From assembly GCA_027625915.1 (NCBI GenBank), contig JANTQA010000057.1, positions 7,316,001 through 7,380,000 of the forward strand: DNA of 64,000 nucleotides, written 5' to 3'. The position numbers and the translations under genes are program-made. The stretch is from Anaeramoeba flamelloides (Eukaryota; Metamonada; Anaeramoebidae). The notes beneath the pieces were generated by a model, which did not search any database, was not told the DNA's origin, and was given only the letters and a program-made list of their open reading frames with translations. Below, piece after piece: positions 12,537-23,539 of the stretch (positions are counted from its first letter, which is position 1; every line of letters starts with the position of its first letter).

Positions 12537-12757
12537 ACCATTGTGAAAAAAATTTGGGTCATTAAAAACAATTGTGTCAGTCAAAAATTTGTTTTCGTTT
12601 TTTTAAATAGTAAATATTAGCAAAATGATTTTTGATCAAAGTAAAATTTTATGAACAAATCTTACATTTAAGAAAAACCAAAGTCACTATCAATAATAAT
12701 TTTCAAAGGTAAAATTAAATTGTTGCATTTTAACCTTTTAGAATTACTGTGGAACTC
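12537..12757 (+). repeat. Left arm of a 221-nt near-perfect inverted repeat
   Basis: Pairs with 13185-13405. By direct comparison the two arms differ at about two positions in 221, with no length difference. The spacer is 427 nt. Weaker similarity continues a short way into the spacer. Confidence 0.93.
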
Positions 12758-13184
12758 CAAAAATTCAAAAATTGAATTTTCATTGTCAACTTTACTAAAA
12801 ATAAGAGAAATATTTAATAGGAAATATTAAAATCTATTAATTCAATAAGATAGTTATCATGGTTAATGAACGCAAATTTATCACAGTTAATCTTAAATAA
12901 CCCTTTAAATCAAATTGAATAATAAAATCTTCCAAAAAAGATGTTTTTTCGAAAGAGATTGTTTTCCACTAATGTTTACAATCAAAACTTCAAAATACCG
13001 AAATATCAAGATTTCATAAACCATTTAAATTCTTAAAAACTCCTATAGACAAACCTTAATATAAAACAGTTATTAATTTTTGGTCTTCCCAAACACTTAT
13101 TAACTAGATCTTGGAATGTAATCTAATAAAAAAAATCAACGTTTTTAGTAAAGTTTACAATTAAAAATAATTTTTTGTTTTTTA

Positions 13185-13405
13185 GAGTTCTACAGTAATT
13201 CTAAAAGGTTAAAATGCAACAATTTAATTTTACCTTTGAAAATTATTATTGATAGTGACTTTGGTTTTTCTTAAATGTAAGATTTGTTCATAAAATTTTA
13301 CTTTGATCAAAAATCATTTTGCTAATATTTACTATTTAAAAAAACGAAAACAAATTTTTGACTGACACAATTGTTTTTAATGACCCAATTTTTTTTCACA
13401 ATGGT
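13185..13405 (-). repeat. Right arm of the 221-nt near-perfect inverted repeat
   Basis: Reverse complement of 12537-12757. Neither arm codes for a recognisable protein; the open frame on the minus strand at 12333-12584 runs across arm and flank and is not supported. Confidence 0.93.
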
Positions 13406-13427
13406 AATATACAATTATTTTGCTTTA

Positions 13428-13675
13428 GTAAATGAAAATTTTTATTTAAATTTCCAAAATGAATATTTTAATTATTTCGCTACAGTCAAATTAGCAGAGT
13501 AAAATTTTGTTATTGATTTCAAGAAGGGAGTTTCATTTATTTTCTAAAAATATTATTTCTAAATGATTTGGTAAAGATCTTTGGATTTTCTTCAACTTAC
13601 CAATGTAAAAAAAATTTTGGAACTTGAACTAAAAATTTTCATTTTTTAATTGGAAAATAATAGCCAAGTTTTTAG
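13428..13675 (+). repeat. Small element family R3, copy 1
   Basis: About 245 bp matching 37944-38171 in the same orientation, with a more diverged relative at 55740-55860. Shared blocks are TTTCCAAAATGAATAT, GCAGAGTAAAA, ATTTCAAGAxGGxAGTTT and GTAAAGATCTTTGG. Ends are AT-rich and roughly complementary (AAATGAAAATTTTTATTT against AAAATTTTCATTTTTT). Confidence 0.7.
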
Positions 13676-13849
13676 TTTGATTTTATATATAAAAAATATT
13701 TTTTTAAAATACTATCAACTTAATTTCTATCAATTATACCAAAAAAATTAGAAAATAACAATTTCTTTGATAATTAACCTTTAAAGAACAAATTAAAAAA
13801 AGTAGACAAATACACATGAAAAAAATATATTGATTTACATGTATTGTAA

Positions 13850-14200
13850 ATCAAATATATCAAAAAATTTTCCAAAAAATTGAAACAGTAAAATTCTTAG
13901 GTGCACAATTCTGAAAAACAACAATATTCATTTTGTTCTTATATTTAAGATCCCAAAAAAAACTTCAATAGAAATAAATATAATTTATCTGCAATCATTT
14001 TCTGTGTTTCAATAACATTAGAAGAACATGGTTTTACTTTATGACTTTAAATTATCAAAAAAATGAAAAATTAGTAAAACTAAAGTAGATTAAAAAAAAA
14101 TGTGAAAATAACACTTTTAATGTTGAAATTTCCGAAATAAATTTTTTGTCTTTGTATTCATTCAATCTGTTTAATTATTTCTAATTTATTCTATACTACT
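13850..14200 (+). repeat. Dispersed repeat family R1, copy 2 (partial)
   Basis: Shares AAATTCTTAGGTxCA, CTGAAAAACAACAA, AATAACATTAGAAGAACA and GGTTTTACTT with the copy at 45144-45645. Confidence 0.65.
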
Positions 14201-14721
14201 GGATTTCTTTGAACTGTAATATTTTAGATGTGTATTATCAATAAATTTCTTATTTACAATTCCATAAAGTCAGATATTTCATTTTACATAAAATTATTCA
14301 AATATTTAGATATTTTTATCAAAACAAATTTTTGGTGGTGATCCAGAAATTTTTGACAGAAATAGTAACAATATTAACCCGTTTAAATCTTTCTAGATAA
14401 AAATATTTATCAGAAAATTAAACTTTTATTATTATTTTTTTTACTCTCTTTTATTTATGAAAAAATTAATTAAAATCTAAGACTAAAAATCAAGTCATTC
14501 AACTCACCAGAAACATATATCCTCTCAATACTACAACCATTTTTATTTCTCAATTTTTTTTTATTCTTTTTCATTCTTTTCCTTTCTTTCTCTTATTCTA
14601 GTCTTTGTTTTGAAAATTAATTTTTTCTTTTCATTTTTTTTTTTAAAAAACTATCATAAATTATAATCTTATATGTATGTGAACTAGGATAAAAAAACTC
14701 TAAATAAATTTATGGTTTCTG

Positions 14722-14902
14722 AAAGTGCTACAGAGTGCCTAGGATTTTTTTACTTTTAGAAATAGAAAGTAAATTTCAAACATTTTCTTTTAATTCTTTA
14801 CATTAAAAAAAGGCTAATGAGAGTTTTGTTAATTTGAGAAATAAACAGAAAATTAAATAAATTTTCTGTTTATTTTTCAAATTAAAAAAAAAAACTAACT
14901 AC
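14722..14902 (+). repeat. Two-hairpin unit related to the 52-kb hairpin array
   Basis: Begins AGTGCTACAGAGTGCCTAGG, as the 52-kb array begins with AGTGCC...CCTAGG. The second hairpin has a near-perfect 24-bp stem (14831-14854 with 14860-14883) and is followed by CTAAC. The first hairpin (14738-14815) ends GGCTAATG, matching a linker of the array. Confidence 0.75.
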
Positions 14903-15224
14903 AATAAGTGGACAATTCTAAACCGTATTTCAATGTAAAAGGGTACAGATTATATTAAGAATTATTCATAATTGAATTAAATTAATTGTATTATTATTCA
15001 TAATTGAAAAATCTAAGAAACCCTTTAAAAAACATAAAAAAACACTCAACTGGGTATTTAAATCCCATTAAAACCAAAAAATCAAAATTAAAATTAATTA
15101 TTTTACAAATTGATGTGCCCTTTTAGTTGAAATAAGAAATCTCGTTTTGTAAATTGTAAAGTAATAAAATGATAAAAACAATAAAAACTGTTGAACATGA
15201 TAAATTGGGAAAAAGTTCTTAACA

Positions 15225-15501
15225 TTATATTGATAACTCTTTACACGTCAAACTTTTGATCTCTAAAGTCTCATTTTCAATAGAAAGCCGCAATTCATCT
15301 AAATTTTTTGTTGGAATTGTTTTTTTCAAATTTCTTTTTTTTTTGTTTCATACAACAATCCAATAATGATCTTTTATTAATTCCTAAATCTAGCTCATTC
15401 GAAATCAAACTTAAACTGTTTCCATTTTTATACTGGCAGATTATTTCCAAATTGATTTCTTCTTATCTTGTTTTTTCATTTTCCAACTCTTCAATATCCA
15501 C
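15225..15501 (-). pseudogene. Coding-like remnant with helix-turn-helix-like segment
   Basis: One minus-strand frame reads EEINLEIICQYKNGNS, then a Leu-rich segment and a Lys/Glu-rich coiled-coil-like part. It passes two in-frame stops, and a shift of frame near 15300 restores a Glu/Leu-rich end closing at 15225. The first part resembles the helix-turn-helix of CENP-B/pipsqueak-like proteins, but this is only by eye. It could instead be two exons of an intact gene, as short introns are common here. Confidence 0.3.
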
Positions 15502-15547
15502 AGTTATAAAAAAACAAAAAAATTAAAAATTGAATAATTAAAATGAA

Positions 15548-15603
15548 AATCACCAATAAGTAATTCTCTTATTAACAATCAAATTCAATATTATTGGTGA
15601 TTT
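15548..15603. repeat. Short hairpin, AAATCACCAATAA arms
   Basis: AAATCACCAATAA at about 15548 and its complement TTATTGGTGATTT ending at 15603 form a 13-bp stem. Confidence 0.6.
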
Positions 15604-15967
15604 GAGGAGGTTGACCTATTGTTTGAAAAAGAGTTTAGTTGAATCACCTTTTTTTAATAATAAATATAAAAAAAAATTATCAATTTTTTAAATCAATAAA
15701 AAAATTAATAAGAATATATGAAATGGGAAACTACATTGCTTAAAACAATTAGTTTTAATTAGTTTTTTATTTTGATTTATTAAAATAATTTAGTTTATAA
15801 ATTTTGATAAGAAGCATAATTAATTTGATTTGGTTGGATTTTTTTTCTTTTGTTCATAATTATAAGAAATTATATTAAATTATAAATGTTTTGATAATAA
15901 ATAAATAATATATAAAAATATATATATGATTATTAATAATAAATTTTCTTTTATATTTTTGGTTAAG

Positions 15968-16153
15968 TTAATCTCTAAACCTTCTGAATGTTTTAAACCA
16001 AGTTGTTAATTGTGTATTACTTTCTGTGTAAAAAAGAATGGTGTCCGTGGAAGTACGCACTTCTAAAGAATTATCCTTTTTAGTTTCTTTTTTATCTTTT
16101 CGAGTACATCTGACTTCTTTTCCAATGTTCATTGAAAATAATATGTCACTTCC
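15968..16153 (-). CDS. Last exon of a PH-domain gene
   Basis: After a TTTAG acceptor (16154-16156) one frame runs 61 codons to a TAA at 15968. It reads like the second half of a pleckstrin-homology domain: a basic linker rich in Lys, then the strand pair LEVRTSTDTILFYTES and the C-terminal helix QLTTWFKTFRRF with the invariant Trp. PH domains bind phosphoinositides and bring proteins to membranes. The upstream exons should lie at about 16160-16930 on the same strand. Open segments exist there (around 16570-16620 and 16760-16930), but they could not be joined with confidence. No start codon is assigned. Confidence 0.55.
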   Translation of the reverse strand, partial: GSDILFSMNIGKEVRCTRKDKKETKKDNSLEVRTSTDTILFYTESNTQLTTWFKTFRRFRD

Positions 16154-16721
16154 CTAAATATTATTAAAAATTAAAAATTGAGAATGAGTAAAAAAATTAA
16201 AAAAAAAAATTAATAAATAATTCAGTAATTATCAAGAAAGAATAATGAATATTTAGTATATTAAAATTAAATGATAGCAGATGTAATGTTATTTTTCTCA
16301 TCAAACAGAAAAATATAATTCCAATATTTCACAAACCATTAAATATTTAAAAAAAAGAAATAAAAGAGAAATTTGTAATGTTCTTTTTATAATTGAAATT
16401 TTTGTTATATTTTTAGTTCTCTCCCGTTGAGTTGTATATATCATACCTTGTTCAAAAAAAAGAAAAAAAAACTAAATTAAAACTTGAAAATAAAATGAAA
16501 AAATGAAATGAAAAGAAAAGAATCAATATTTGGCATTTTTTGATCTTCTCTTTGGATATAATATGTTTTATCATTAACTCTTCTCAATTTGGGTAAAGAT
16601 AATTGTTAATACTTATTCACGAACCAAAAGGCTATGTATTTCTTAAAGTTGAAACTTACTGTTTCACGGGAATATAAAAAGTAATATAAAAAAATGTATC
16701 AAATTTGGTAAATTATAGTAT

Positions 16722-16932
16722 GTGTTTTTTTGTCAATTAATAAAAAAAAAAAACTATCTGGTTGGAGAACTCCTCTTTAATGGGAAGTTCCACAGGGAGG
16801 TCATGAAATGTCATGTGTGTGGGGCGGGTGTTTTTTCTGGCTTCTGTTTTTTGATGAAAATGGATATCAATTTTCAGAACCAAATCGACAAAGTTGAAAA
16901 AAGTTAATGAATATTGTGGAACGGTTTGTTAT
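16722..16932. other. GC-richer patch open on both strands
   Basis: Base composition is clearly less AT-rich than the surroundings. A plus-strand ORF (16722-16907) includes CHVCG. A minus-strand frame (about 16932-16755) reads MTFHDLPVELPIKEEF and lies upstream of the PH exon. The minus reading fits better as an upstream exon of that gene, but no splice chain was proved. Confidence 0.3.
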
Positions 16933-17763
16933 TTTTAAGTTAATTAAATTAAGTCAGTGTTTTTTTCCTAATTTATTTATCTTTGTAAATAAAGTGTCTG
17001 TTTTAAATATGTTAACATGTTACATCAATTTTAAATAACTAATAAACAATTTTTTCTCTATAAATTTTCTCACCGTTTCTTAATTCATAAAAATGCTATA
17101 TATTTTTTTTTTATCTCAAAGTTTTTATTTGTAAAAATTTAACTATATAATTTCGGACAACTACTGATAAGAAAGTGATTGTTTCACAAAAAAGTTTAGG
17201 ATAGTATTGTAGTCACTGTGGAAAGATTTTGGGAAATCCTTTAGTTATTAGGCAAATTCGGAAAATTTTCTGATCTTCTTTTTTGTAATTCTATTTGGGT
17301 AAAAAAAGAAGTATTTTACTATTAAATTCCACTTTAAAAATGTTATTTAAAGTTATTTTAGAACAGTTTAACCAAATTATTTTGCCAATTTTTAATCTCA
17401 TAAATATATAAGGTTTGCCGCACTCAATGATTTACGACATTGGAAAATTAATTTGGTTCAAGTCACTCAATTATTTGATCAATAGACGACAAATAAAAAA
17501 GTCCATCAATTTTCTCGTAAAGGTTGGAAATTGAATGAATTCCCTTTCTTTGTTTAAAAACAATGTCTAAATCCAAATACCGTTTTTCGTTTTTCTTCCA
17601 AAGAAATCAATCTCATTTTTAAAAAATAAAAAACGTTTGGTCTCTTTTTTCTTCGAAAAAAGGAGAGAAAAAAGACCATTTAATAAAAGGTTTTCAAAGT
17701 GAGAAAAAAACATTTACAAATTTTTGAAATTAGTAAAAAAAAAAAAAAACATTTTATTTTTCT

Positions 17764-18025
17764 ATGTCAAGTCAAAGAAATTTTGGAGAGAAATCTTCAA
17801 AATCAGTCACTGTTAAGAACACTATTTATATGAATGCAGATTTTGTGTTTGATTGTTTTCGAGAATTGGCTTACAAACGGAAAATAAAAGAAGATAGAGA
17901 CTCATTGAAAAGTTGAACGATCTAGTTTGTTTCTGTATGAATTTAAACCAAGTTTTATCACCGATGTAGAAAATGTAAAATTTAACTTCATTGTTTTCAA
18001 TCGTTCCATTGGGAAAAAAAAGATC
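17764..18025 (+). pseudogene. Unrecognised gene fragment in two overlapping frames
   Basis: An ATG at 17764 opens 50 codons with non-random composition (MSSQRNFGEK..., NADFVFDCFRELAYKRKI). Exactly where it stops, at 17914-17916, another frame opens and continues with LYEFKPSFITDVENVKFNF to about 18035. No splice signals join them well, so this looks like a gene fragment with a frame change, or a homopolymer error in the sequence. No family is recognised. Confidence 0.3.
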
Positions 18026-18169
18026 CTTTGAAGAAAAAGTTCTTCAAAAGTACCATTAAAAATAACAAATTAGTTGTTTTGGTTAAATTTATTTGTTTGT
18101 TTTTTGTTGTGTAGAGTTAGATCCCGAGTTGAAAAAATAAATAGCACCTCATATTGTTTCATTTGTTCA

Positions 18170-18350
18170 AAAATCACCTTTTATGTTTCCTCGTTTTGGT
18201 TCTCCTTCCAGACTCAAAATATGATATTGTTCTAGTGCTAAGATTATATTAATCGTCGTTCTTCCAACTCCTCAACATAATCTTATATCACTTCGAACAA
18301 TATCATATTTCTCGTTCTTTCAGGCCAAAATCGTAACATAACAAGGTGAT
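18170..18350. repeat. Imperfect foldback, possible structured RNA
   Basis: The inner stem pairs AAATATGATATTGTTCTAGTG (18217 on) with its complement ending at 18310, about 30 bp with few mismatches and a loop near 30 nt. An outer, weaker stem pairs AATCACCTT near 18174 with AAGGTGATT near 18343. The block is less AT-rich than its flanks. Confidence 0.6.
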
Positions 18351-18732
18351 TGTTTCCAAACCGAATCAATAAAGAACGTTATTTTAAACTTGTAAATAAA
18401 AAAAAGAAAAATTTTAAAAAAATTTTTGAAAATTGTATTTTGTCAAAAGTTAGAATGTAACGAGTAATTTTATCGAATTTTACTTCCTTTTATCAAAAGA
18501 TCCTTTCGCAATTAATTTTTTTTATAGTCATCAAAATTAATAAAATACATATTTATTTTTGAAGCATCACAAACAATCCCAAACAAAATAAATTTTTACA
18601 TAAGTTGGATAATTAATTAATTATTATCTTGACAAAACTACATTTTGTAAAATTATAGATATTATCAAATTTATTTATTTTCTTTTTAATTTTTTTTATT
18701 TTACAATTTTTTCCCTGTCTGAAATTCTTGAT

Positions 18733-19010
18733 ATTGAGAAGAAGAGTCACAAATGAAAAAGATCTAGTAGTTGATTGCTAATACTGGGATACTGAAACAG
18801 GACATTCTGAGTAACTTGAAAAAGAAAAAGAAAAGACAAAAAATAACATGGATTTTCAAAAAAAAGGAGATCAAAAAGAAAAAAAGTAATGACAGCTATT
18901 AAACAACTACACCCCAAATGAACTTTCATGATCAACTATCAAACTAAACCAAATTAATCAAAGGTATCTTTGTTATGATTTTGGGTTTTCTTAATTAAGC
19001 ATAGAATTTG
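18733..19010 (+). repeat. Dispersed repeat family R5, copy 1
   Basis: About 270 bp aligning in the same orientation with 56573-56850 and 61557-61845. Shared blocks: TACTxxGxxACTGAAACA, TGAGTAACTTGAAAA, TTCATGATxAATTA. Diverged; the minus-strand open frame across it is not conserved between copies. Confidence 0.7.
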
Positions 19011-19456
19011 TTTTTTGTTATTTTTTTTTTGCCAATTGCTTCTTATAAACTCATTCAAACATTATTTTTTTTTTCTTTCTTTTTCTTTTCTTTCTTTTTC
19101 AATTTTTTCATTTTTCTTGTCAATTTTTGTTTTCCCTTTTCTACCATAAAAATAATTTCTTGCTTTTCTTTTAGTCTTCTCTATTTGTCTTTTCCAATTT
19201 TTTAAAGAAAAGTTATCCTTTGATTTATAATACTGCCAAAGTTATAATGTGGATAAAAATCACACAAAATAAAGTTTAGTTGTTCTGACAAATAGAGGGG
19301 TTTCTATCTTTTAATAGTACTTATCCTTCATTCAATAAAAAAGAAAATGATCTTTTTATTATTTCGAAATTTCAATAATTTTGATTTTTTTATTTTTGAA
19401 TTTATTATTTTTTTTTTTTATCATATAGGCAAGTTGAAAGGGGGGTTATTCTATAA

Positions 19457-19591
19457 ATGGAAGATACAAAAAGACATAAAGTGGCTCAAAAAGTAGTATT
19501 TTTGATTAAAATTCACTTTAAATCTGTCAAGAAAGGTTGCCTTACGCTGGAAGAGATTTTACGAGAACAGTTACTATTTGCTGGAATTTAA
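19457..19591 (+). other. Small ORF with winged-helix-like look
   Basis: ATG 19457 opens 44 codons in a less AT-rich patch: a helix (HKVAQKVVFLIKIHFKSVKK) followed by CLTLEEILREQLL. A helix followed by LTLEEIL recalls the winged-helix core of TFIIE-beta, but the ORF stops soon after and the match is weak. It may be an isolated first exon. Confidence 0.25.
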
Positions 19592-20429
19592 TTTTTGAAA
19601 TCTTAGTGACTTGATTGGTGGTGATTTCTAAAAAAAAACACAACCATTTAGATTGTTAAATATAAAATAATTGACAAACTAAAAAAACTGATTATTTTTT
19701 AATGGGTTCCAATGTTCCTTCCTAACTTTTCTTTTGTATTTAAAATTTTAATATTTATAAAATTATCTTTTTTTACTTGAGTTCTTTTTTTTTAGTTCTA
19801 AATTATTTTTTTTTATTATTATTTCTCCTTTTGAGAGAAATAAAAAGTTATTGTTCCTTTAAAAAATAAATAAATCAATAAAGGATAATTTTTTTATGTT
19901 TTTTGAGAAAAAGGAAATTCTTCTTCCCTTAAAAATACATCAATCAATCAAGATATATTCATATTTCAAAAAAAAAAATTAATCATTGAAAAAATTTGAT
20001 AATTAAAAATCAGATTTAAATTTATAAAAAATCACTCTGATCAAAAACTATTCAAATTATGAGTTTTTCGGTGAGAGTAATCCGAAAAAAGTTTGAAAAG
20101 GCTTGTAATAAACAGTAAACAAACTCGAATAGACCTATTTTTTGAATAGGTGTTCAAAACTTTTTTTGTAACACTTTTGTCAGATAACTTTAACAATAAT
20201 TTTCTAAAATAATCTATTTGTAAGCCAAATTTCAAAATTAGTGATAAACTTTTTTATCATTATTTTTTTCTTTTTTCATTTGTCGTTCAAAAAATAAAAT
20301 GATTAAGATATTTCCCGTAAAAGAGGTGCATTTTTTTTTTTATATTCCAGAAAAAATCCTCTTTGTTAGTGGTGCTATTTGTTAATTGACAATACCAAAT
20401 TAAGTTTAATATTAATACCGATTGAATCA

Positions 20430-20890
20430 ATGGCACAGGTATTTATTTCAAAATATGTTCATTGCAATATTTCCAAAAAATGAAAAAAAAAATTGCACTT
20501 TTTTTGGAGAAAACAATACATGACCAATTTCAATAAAAAACTGGAAATCTGGAAATGGTACAAACGATTTTTTAAAACAATCAAATGTATTTATATGTTT
20601 TCAATTCTATTTGAAAATTTGTTGAAATTAAAAAAGTTTTGAAAACGATTTTTTCTATCAAAAAGAAAATAATAAACACCAATTATCACCCTAAAAAATA
20701 TCAGATAAAATCAAGATCAGAAAATTTAATATCTTTTATTTATGTAATACAATACCAAGAAACAAATTGAATTATTATCAAGAATCAATAAATGGTATTT
20801 AATGATTTTGTGTATTATAATACTTTTTTGAAGATTGAGTTTAATAAATATATTTTAAAATGAATTTGCCCCACTTTCTTGGAAATAGCT
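20430..20890 (+). repeat. Dispersed repeat family R4, copy 1
   Basis: About 460 bp matching 55178-55630 in the same orientation at visibly high identity. Both include ACCAATTTCAATAAAAAAC, AATAATAAACACCAAT, AATATCAGATAAAATC, AATAAATGGTATTTAATGA and TTTGCCCCACTTT. Confidence 0.85.
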
Positions 20891-21380
20891 TACACTATAT
20901 TTTTATTTATTAATCTATATTGGAAATTATCTCGAAACACTTTAGTAAAATACATTATTATTCAAATAAAAAAAAAAAAAAACAACCCAACAAATTTTTT
21001 TCCTGATGAAAAATCTGCCCCTATTTTTGAAATTTAGCTTACAAAATGAGATCTAAAAAATAATTCAATGAGAAAACTTTGTAGATCTTGATATTTCAGG
21101 GTATTTCTAGTAAGGGTCTAGCCACTTACGGTGAATTTACTCCATACTCAAGAGTGGCTTCCAATCAAAAATAGGAAAATGTGGAATTGCACTTCTTTTG
21201 ATTGACAATTTTCAAATAACAAAAAAAAAATTTAATTCTTAACAAAAAATCTAATTAACAAAAAAAAAATCTCAATTACAAAAATTCAAAATTTAGAACA
21301 TAAAATTAATCTTTTTTTATTTGTTATTTCCAAAAGTCTAAATCCCTTCAATTTGATATAAATTATTTTACTTAAGTGCA

Positions 21381-21628
21381 AAACCAATTTAATTCGATTT
21401 AATCTAATTTGTAGTTAGATTGTAACTCTCTATATTTGATAAAGTAATGATTTTGTAAGATTCTTTCTGATAAAAATAACTGATTTGAAAAAAGAAAAAA
21501 ACAAACTTCCAGATATCTAAAAAGTGCCAAAGAGCGAAACTTCCAAACTAACAGAGCTGTTTTGAAAATTATATATTCTAACGATTTAAATTGGGAATTG
21601 AGTGTCTCTCTTTGGTGCTTTTTTCTAA
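21381..21628 (-). repeat. Dispersed repeat family R6, copy 1
   Basis: Reverse complement of 39483-39745. Shared blocks in order: CACCAAAGAG, GTTAGAATATATAATTTT, CTCTTTGG, ATATAGAGAGTTACxATCTAAC, AAATTAGATTAAATC. The minus-strand open frame here (21399-21716) belongs to the repeat, not to the upstream coiled-coil gene. Confidence 0.78.
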
Positions 21629-21807
21629 AAAATGTACTTGTTTTCCATTGCTGTTGGATCTTTAGAAATTTATCTTGTGTTATAGATTGGTTGGTTTTTG
21701 ATTGGTATTCAGGCACTCATAAAAATTACTAAAAATTGTTTTTCACCATCACGGCTCTGCCCTTAAGAAATTTATTTCGTCGTCAAACGAAAAAGAAGAG
21801 TGCTGTT

Positions 21808-22980
21808 TTAATTTTCATAAATCATAATCCTAGATTTTTTGGAAAATCCTTGATGTTGTATCCAATTTTTCTGAAGAAAATTACAAAAAAAAAAAAAAAA
21901 AAAAAAAAATCAAAACAATTACTTTTCTTTTTGACGTAATAAGAATACCTCCTTTAAGATCCATCCATCTTTTTTCCCATTTTGTTCTTCCTAGCCTGCC
22001 AGAACTTGTTTTGAAATAAATCCATCCAGCATAAGTAATATTGTTGTTGTTTTGAACAGAATTAGTTTGTGTGGTTGTTAGAATTGGATTACTGTTAGTC
22101 CTTTTTGTTAAACTTGATGAAATAGAATTTGTGGACTTAGAGCCATACAAGCTTGTTTTGGGTTTTTTTGAAGTGCTTGTTTTTTGGGTTGTATTTGAAT
22201 TATTGCCGACTTGCGATAAGGATCGTATTTTGGTGCCTGACCGTATTTTTTGGGTATTGTTTGGTTTGTTTAAATTAGAAGAGTCGGTTTTGAGGCTATC
22301 GACAAGGAATGTATTAACATTGCTATTTTGTTCTCTTAATTGCTCAAACCTTACTTTTAATTTCTGGCTTTCAGTGAATTTGCTGACTCTGACTTGACGG
22401 GTTTCTTCTTCGACACGTTTTAACTCTTCTTGTAATTGTTTTTCTTTTTCAAACAATTGGCTATTTTCACTGATCTGCCTCGACTTTTCCATCATCTCAT
22501 TTTCTAATTTCCTGACCTCCTGTGTGATTTGTTCGGACTTTATTCGGTAGTGCTCAGGATCTCTGTTAACCCCTTGCTTAATCTCTAAAATCTTTTTCTT
22601 TGTCAATTCGTTTAAATTTGAAATTGTCTCTTCTTTGTCTTTCAGTTTTTGGACAATAGAGAGATACTGCGTGTATTGTTTTTTCGAGACTTTATGTTTG
22701 TTGGTCAGCGCCTGGAGGGTTTCTGTTAAAGTCAAGATTTCTTTATTCTTTTTTCGAATTTCTTTTGTAAACCTCTCAGTGAGAAATTCCTTTTCTTCTC
22801 GAAACAATTCCCTTTGATCTTCTTGTTCCTATTTCGTTTTCATTTGGAATTTTTGTTTGTCAAAATTTGGTTTACCATTTTAATTTGGCAATTGTTCAGT
22901 TTATCATTTACATTTGGCAATTGGTTGTTTGAAGAAAAAATAGATAAACAAGAAGAAGAAAAAAAAAAAAAAAGAGTCAT
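21808..22980 (-). CDS. Coiled-coil protein with cut-short PH domain
   Basis: Exon 1 (22980-22876) starts at ATG 22980; intron 1 (22829-22875, 47 nt, GTAAACC...AAATAG) is in phase 0. Exon 2 (22828-21923) begins EQEDQREL and encodes about 150 residues of heptad coiled coil, a Ser/Thr/Asn-rich linker, then the first strands of a PH domain (YAGWIYFKTSSGRLGRTKWE, KRWMDLKGGIL). Intron 2 (21871-21922, 52 nt) is almost all poly(T) with a TTCTTCAG acceptor. Exon 3 adds only about 20 residues before a TAA, so half the PH domain is missing. A nearby frame (about 21745-21810) reads FSFDDEINFLRAEP, like the missing later strands, but is not joined. Another possible start exon is MSFYDPVQLKK followed by donor GTAAGC at about 23140. 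Cytoplasmic, membrane-targeted role inferred. Confidence 0.68.
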
Positions 22981-23221
22981 TGTTACAAAAGCCAAAAAAC
23001 GTAAAAAACAAGAAAAGTTTTTTTTTTTGAAAAGAATGACAAAAAAAGTTTTCTTTTGAAAATTGAACTCATCAATTTGAAGAAAAGAAGAATGAAATTA
23101 GCTTACTTTTTTTAATTGAACAGGATCGTAAAAACTCATTGAATAAGGTTATTTAGTTTATTTTAAAGGTGACAAAAAAAAAAAAAAAGTTGCAAAGGGA
23201 TTAAACAAAAAAATAAAATCT

Positions 23222-23349
23222 AAAAGTGTTTTTTCTGTTGGATAGAGATTAAGACATGAACTCTAATTGGTGTGGGTTTTAAATTCTGCTCTTCAGTGAA
23301 TAAGAAACGTTTCCAAGAATGATTAAAAAGAATTGAGGTAAATCCTAAA
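23222..23349 (-). other. Exon-like segment, family unknown
   Basis: After a TTTTTTTAG acceptor one minus-strand frame runs about 42 codons (…FNHSWKRFLFTEEQNLKPTP, then a Val/Ile strand) to a TAG at 23222. Composition is protein-like and the acceptor is good. No family is recognised. It lies just upstream of the coiled-coil gene and could be the last exon of a neighbouring gene. Confidence 0.3.
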
Positions 23350-23539
23350 AAAAAGAATTACAGGCAAAGAATAGTATTTGTTGAAAAACAATTTTTTCTG
23401 GTTCTTTAACAATAAACAATTTTAAGTATCAATAAAAAATAAAAAATACTTGCAAGAAAACAAATTAAAATTTTGCAATTTTATTATTATTTGAAGGAAT
23501 AATTTTTTTACGATCGAATTTGATCTTAAATTTAATAGG

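Noticed and set aside
12333-12584. 83-codon minus-strand frame
   Set aside because: It crosses the boundary of the 221-nt inverted repeat and has random, AT-driven composition.
16722-16907. Plus-strand ORF with CHVCG read as a zinc-binding protein
   Set aside because: Only one CxxC pair is present, and the opposite strand reads better as an upstream exon of the PH gene.
21399-21716. 105-codon minus-strand frame downstream of the coiled-coil gene, possible extra exon
   Set aside because: Most of it belongs to dispersed repeat R6 (also at 39.5 kb), where the frame is not kept.
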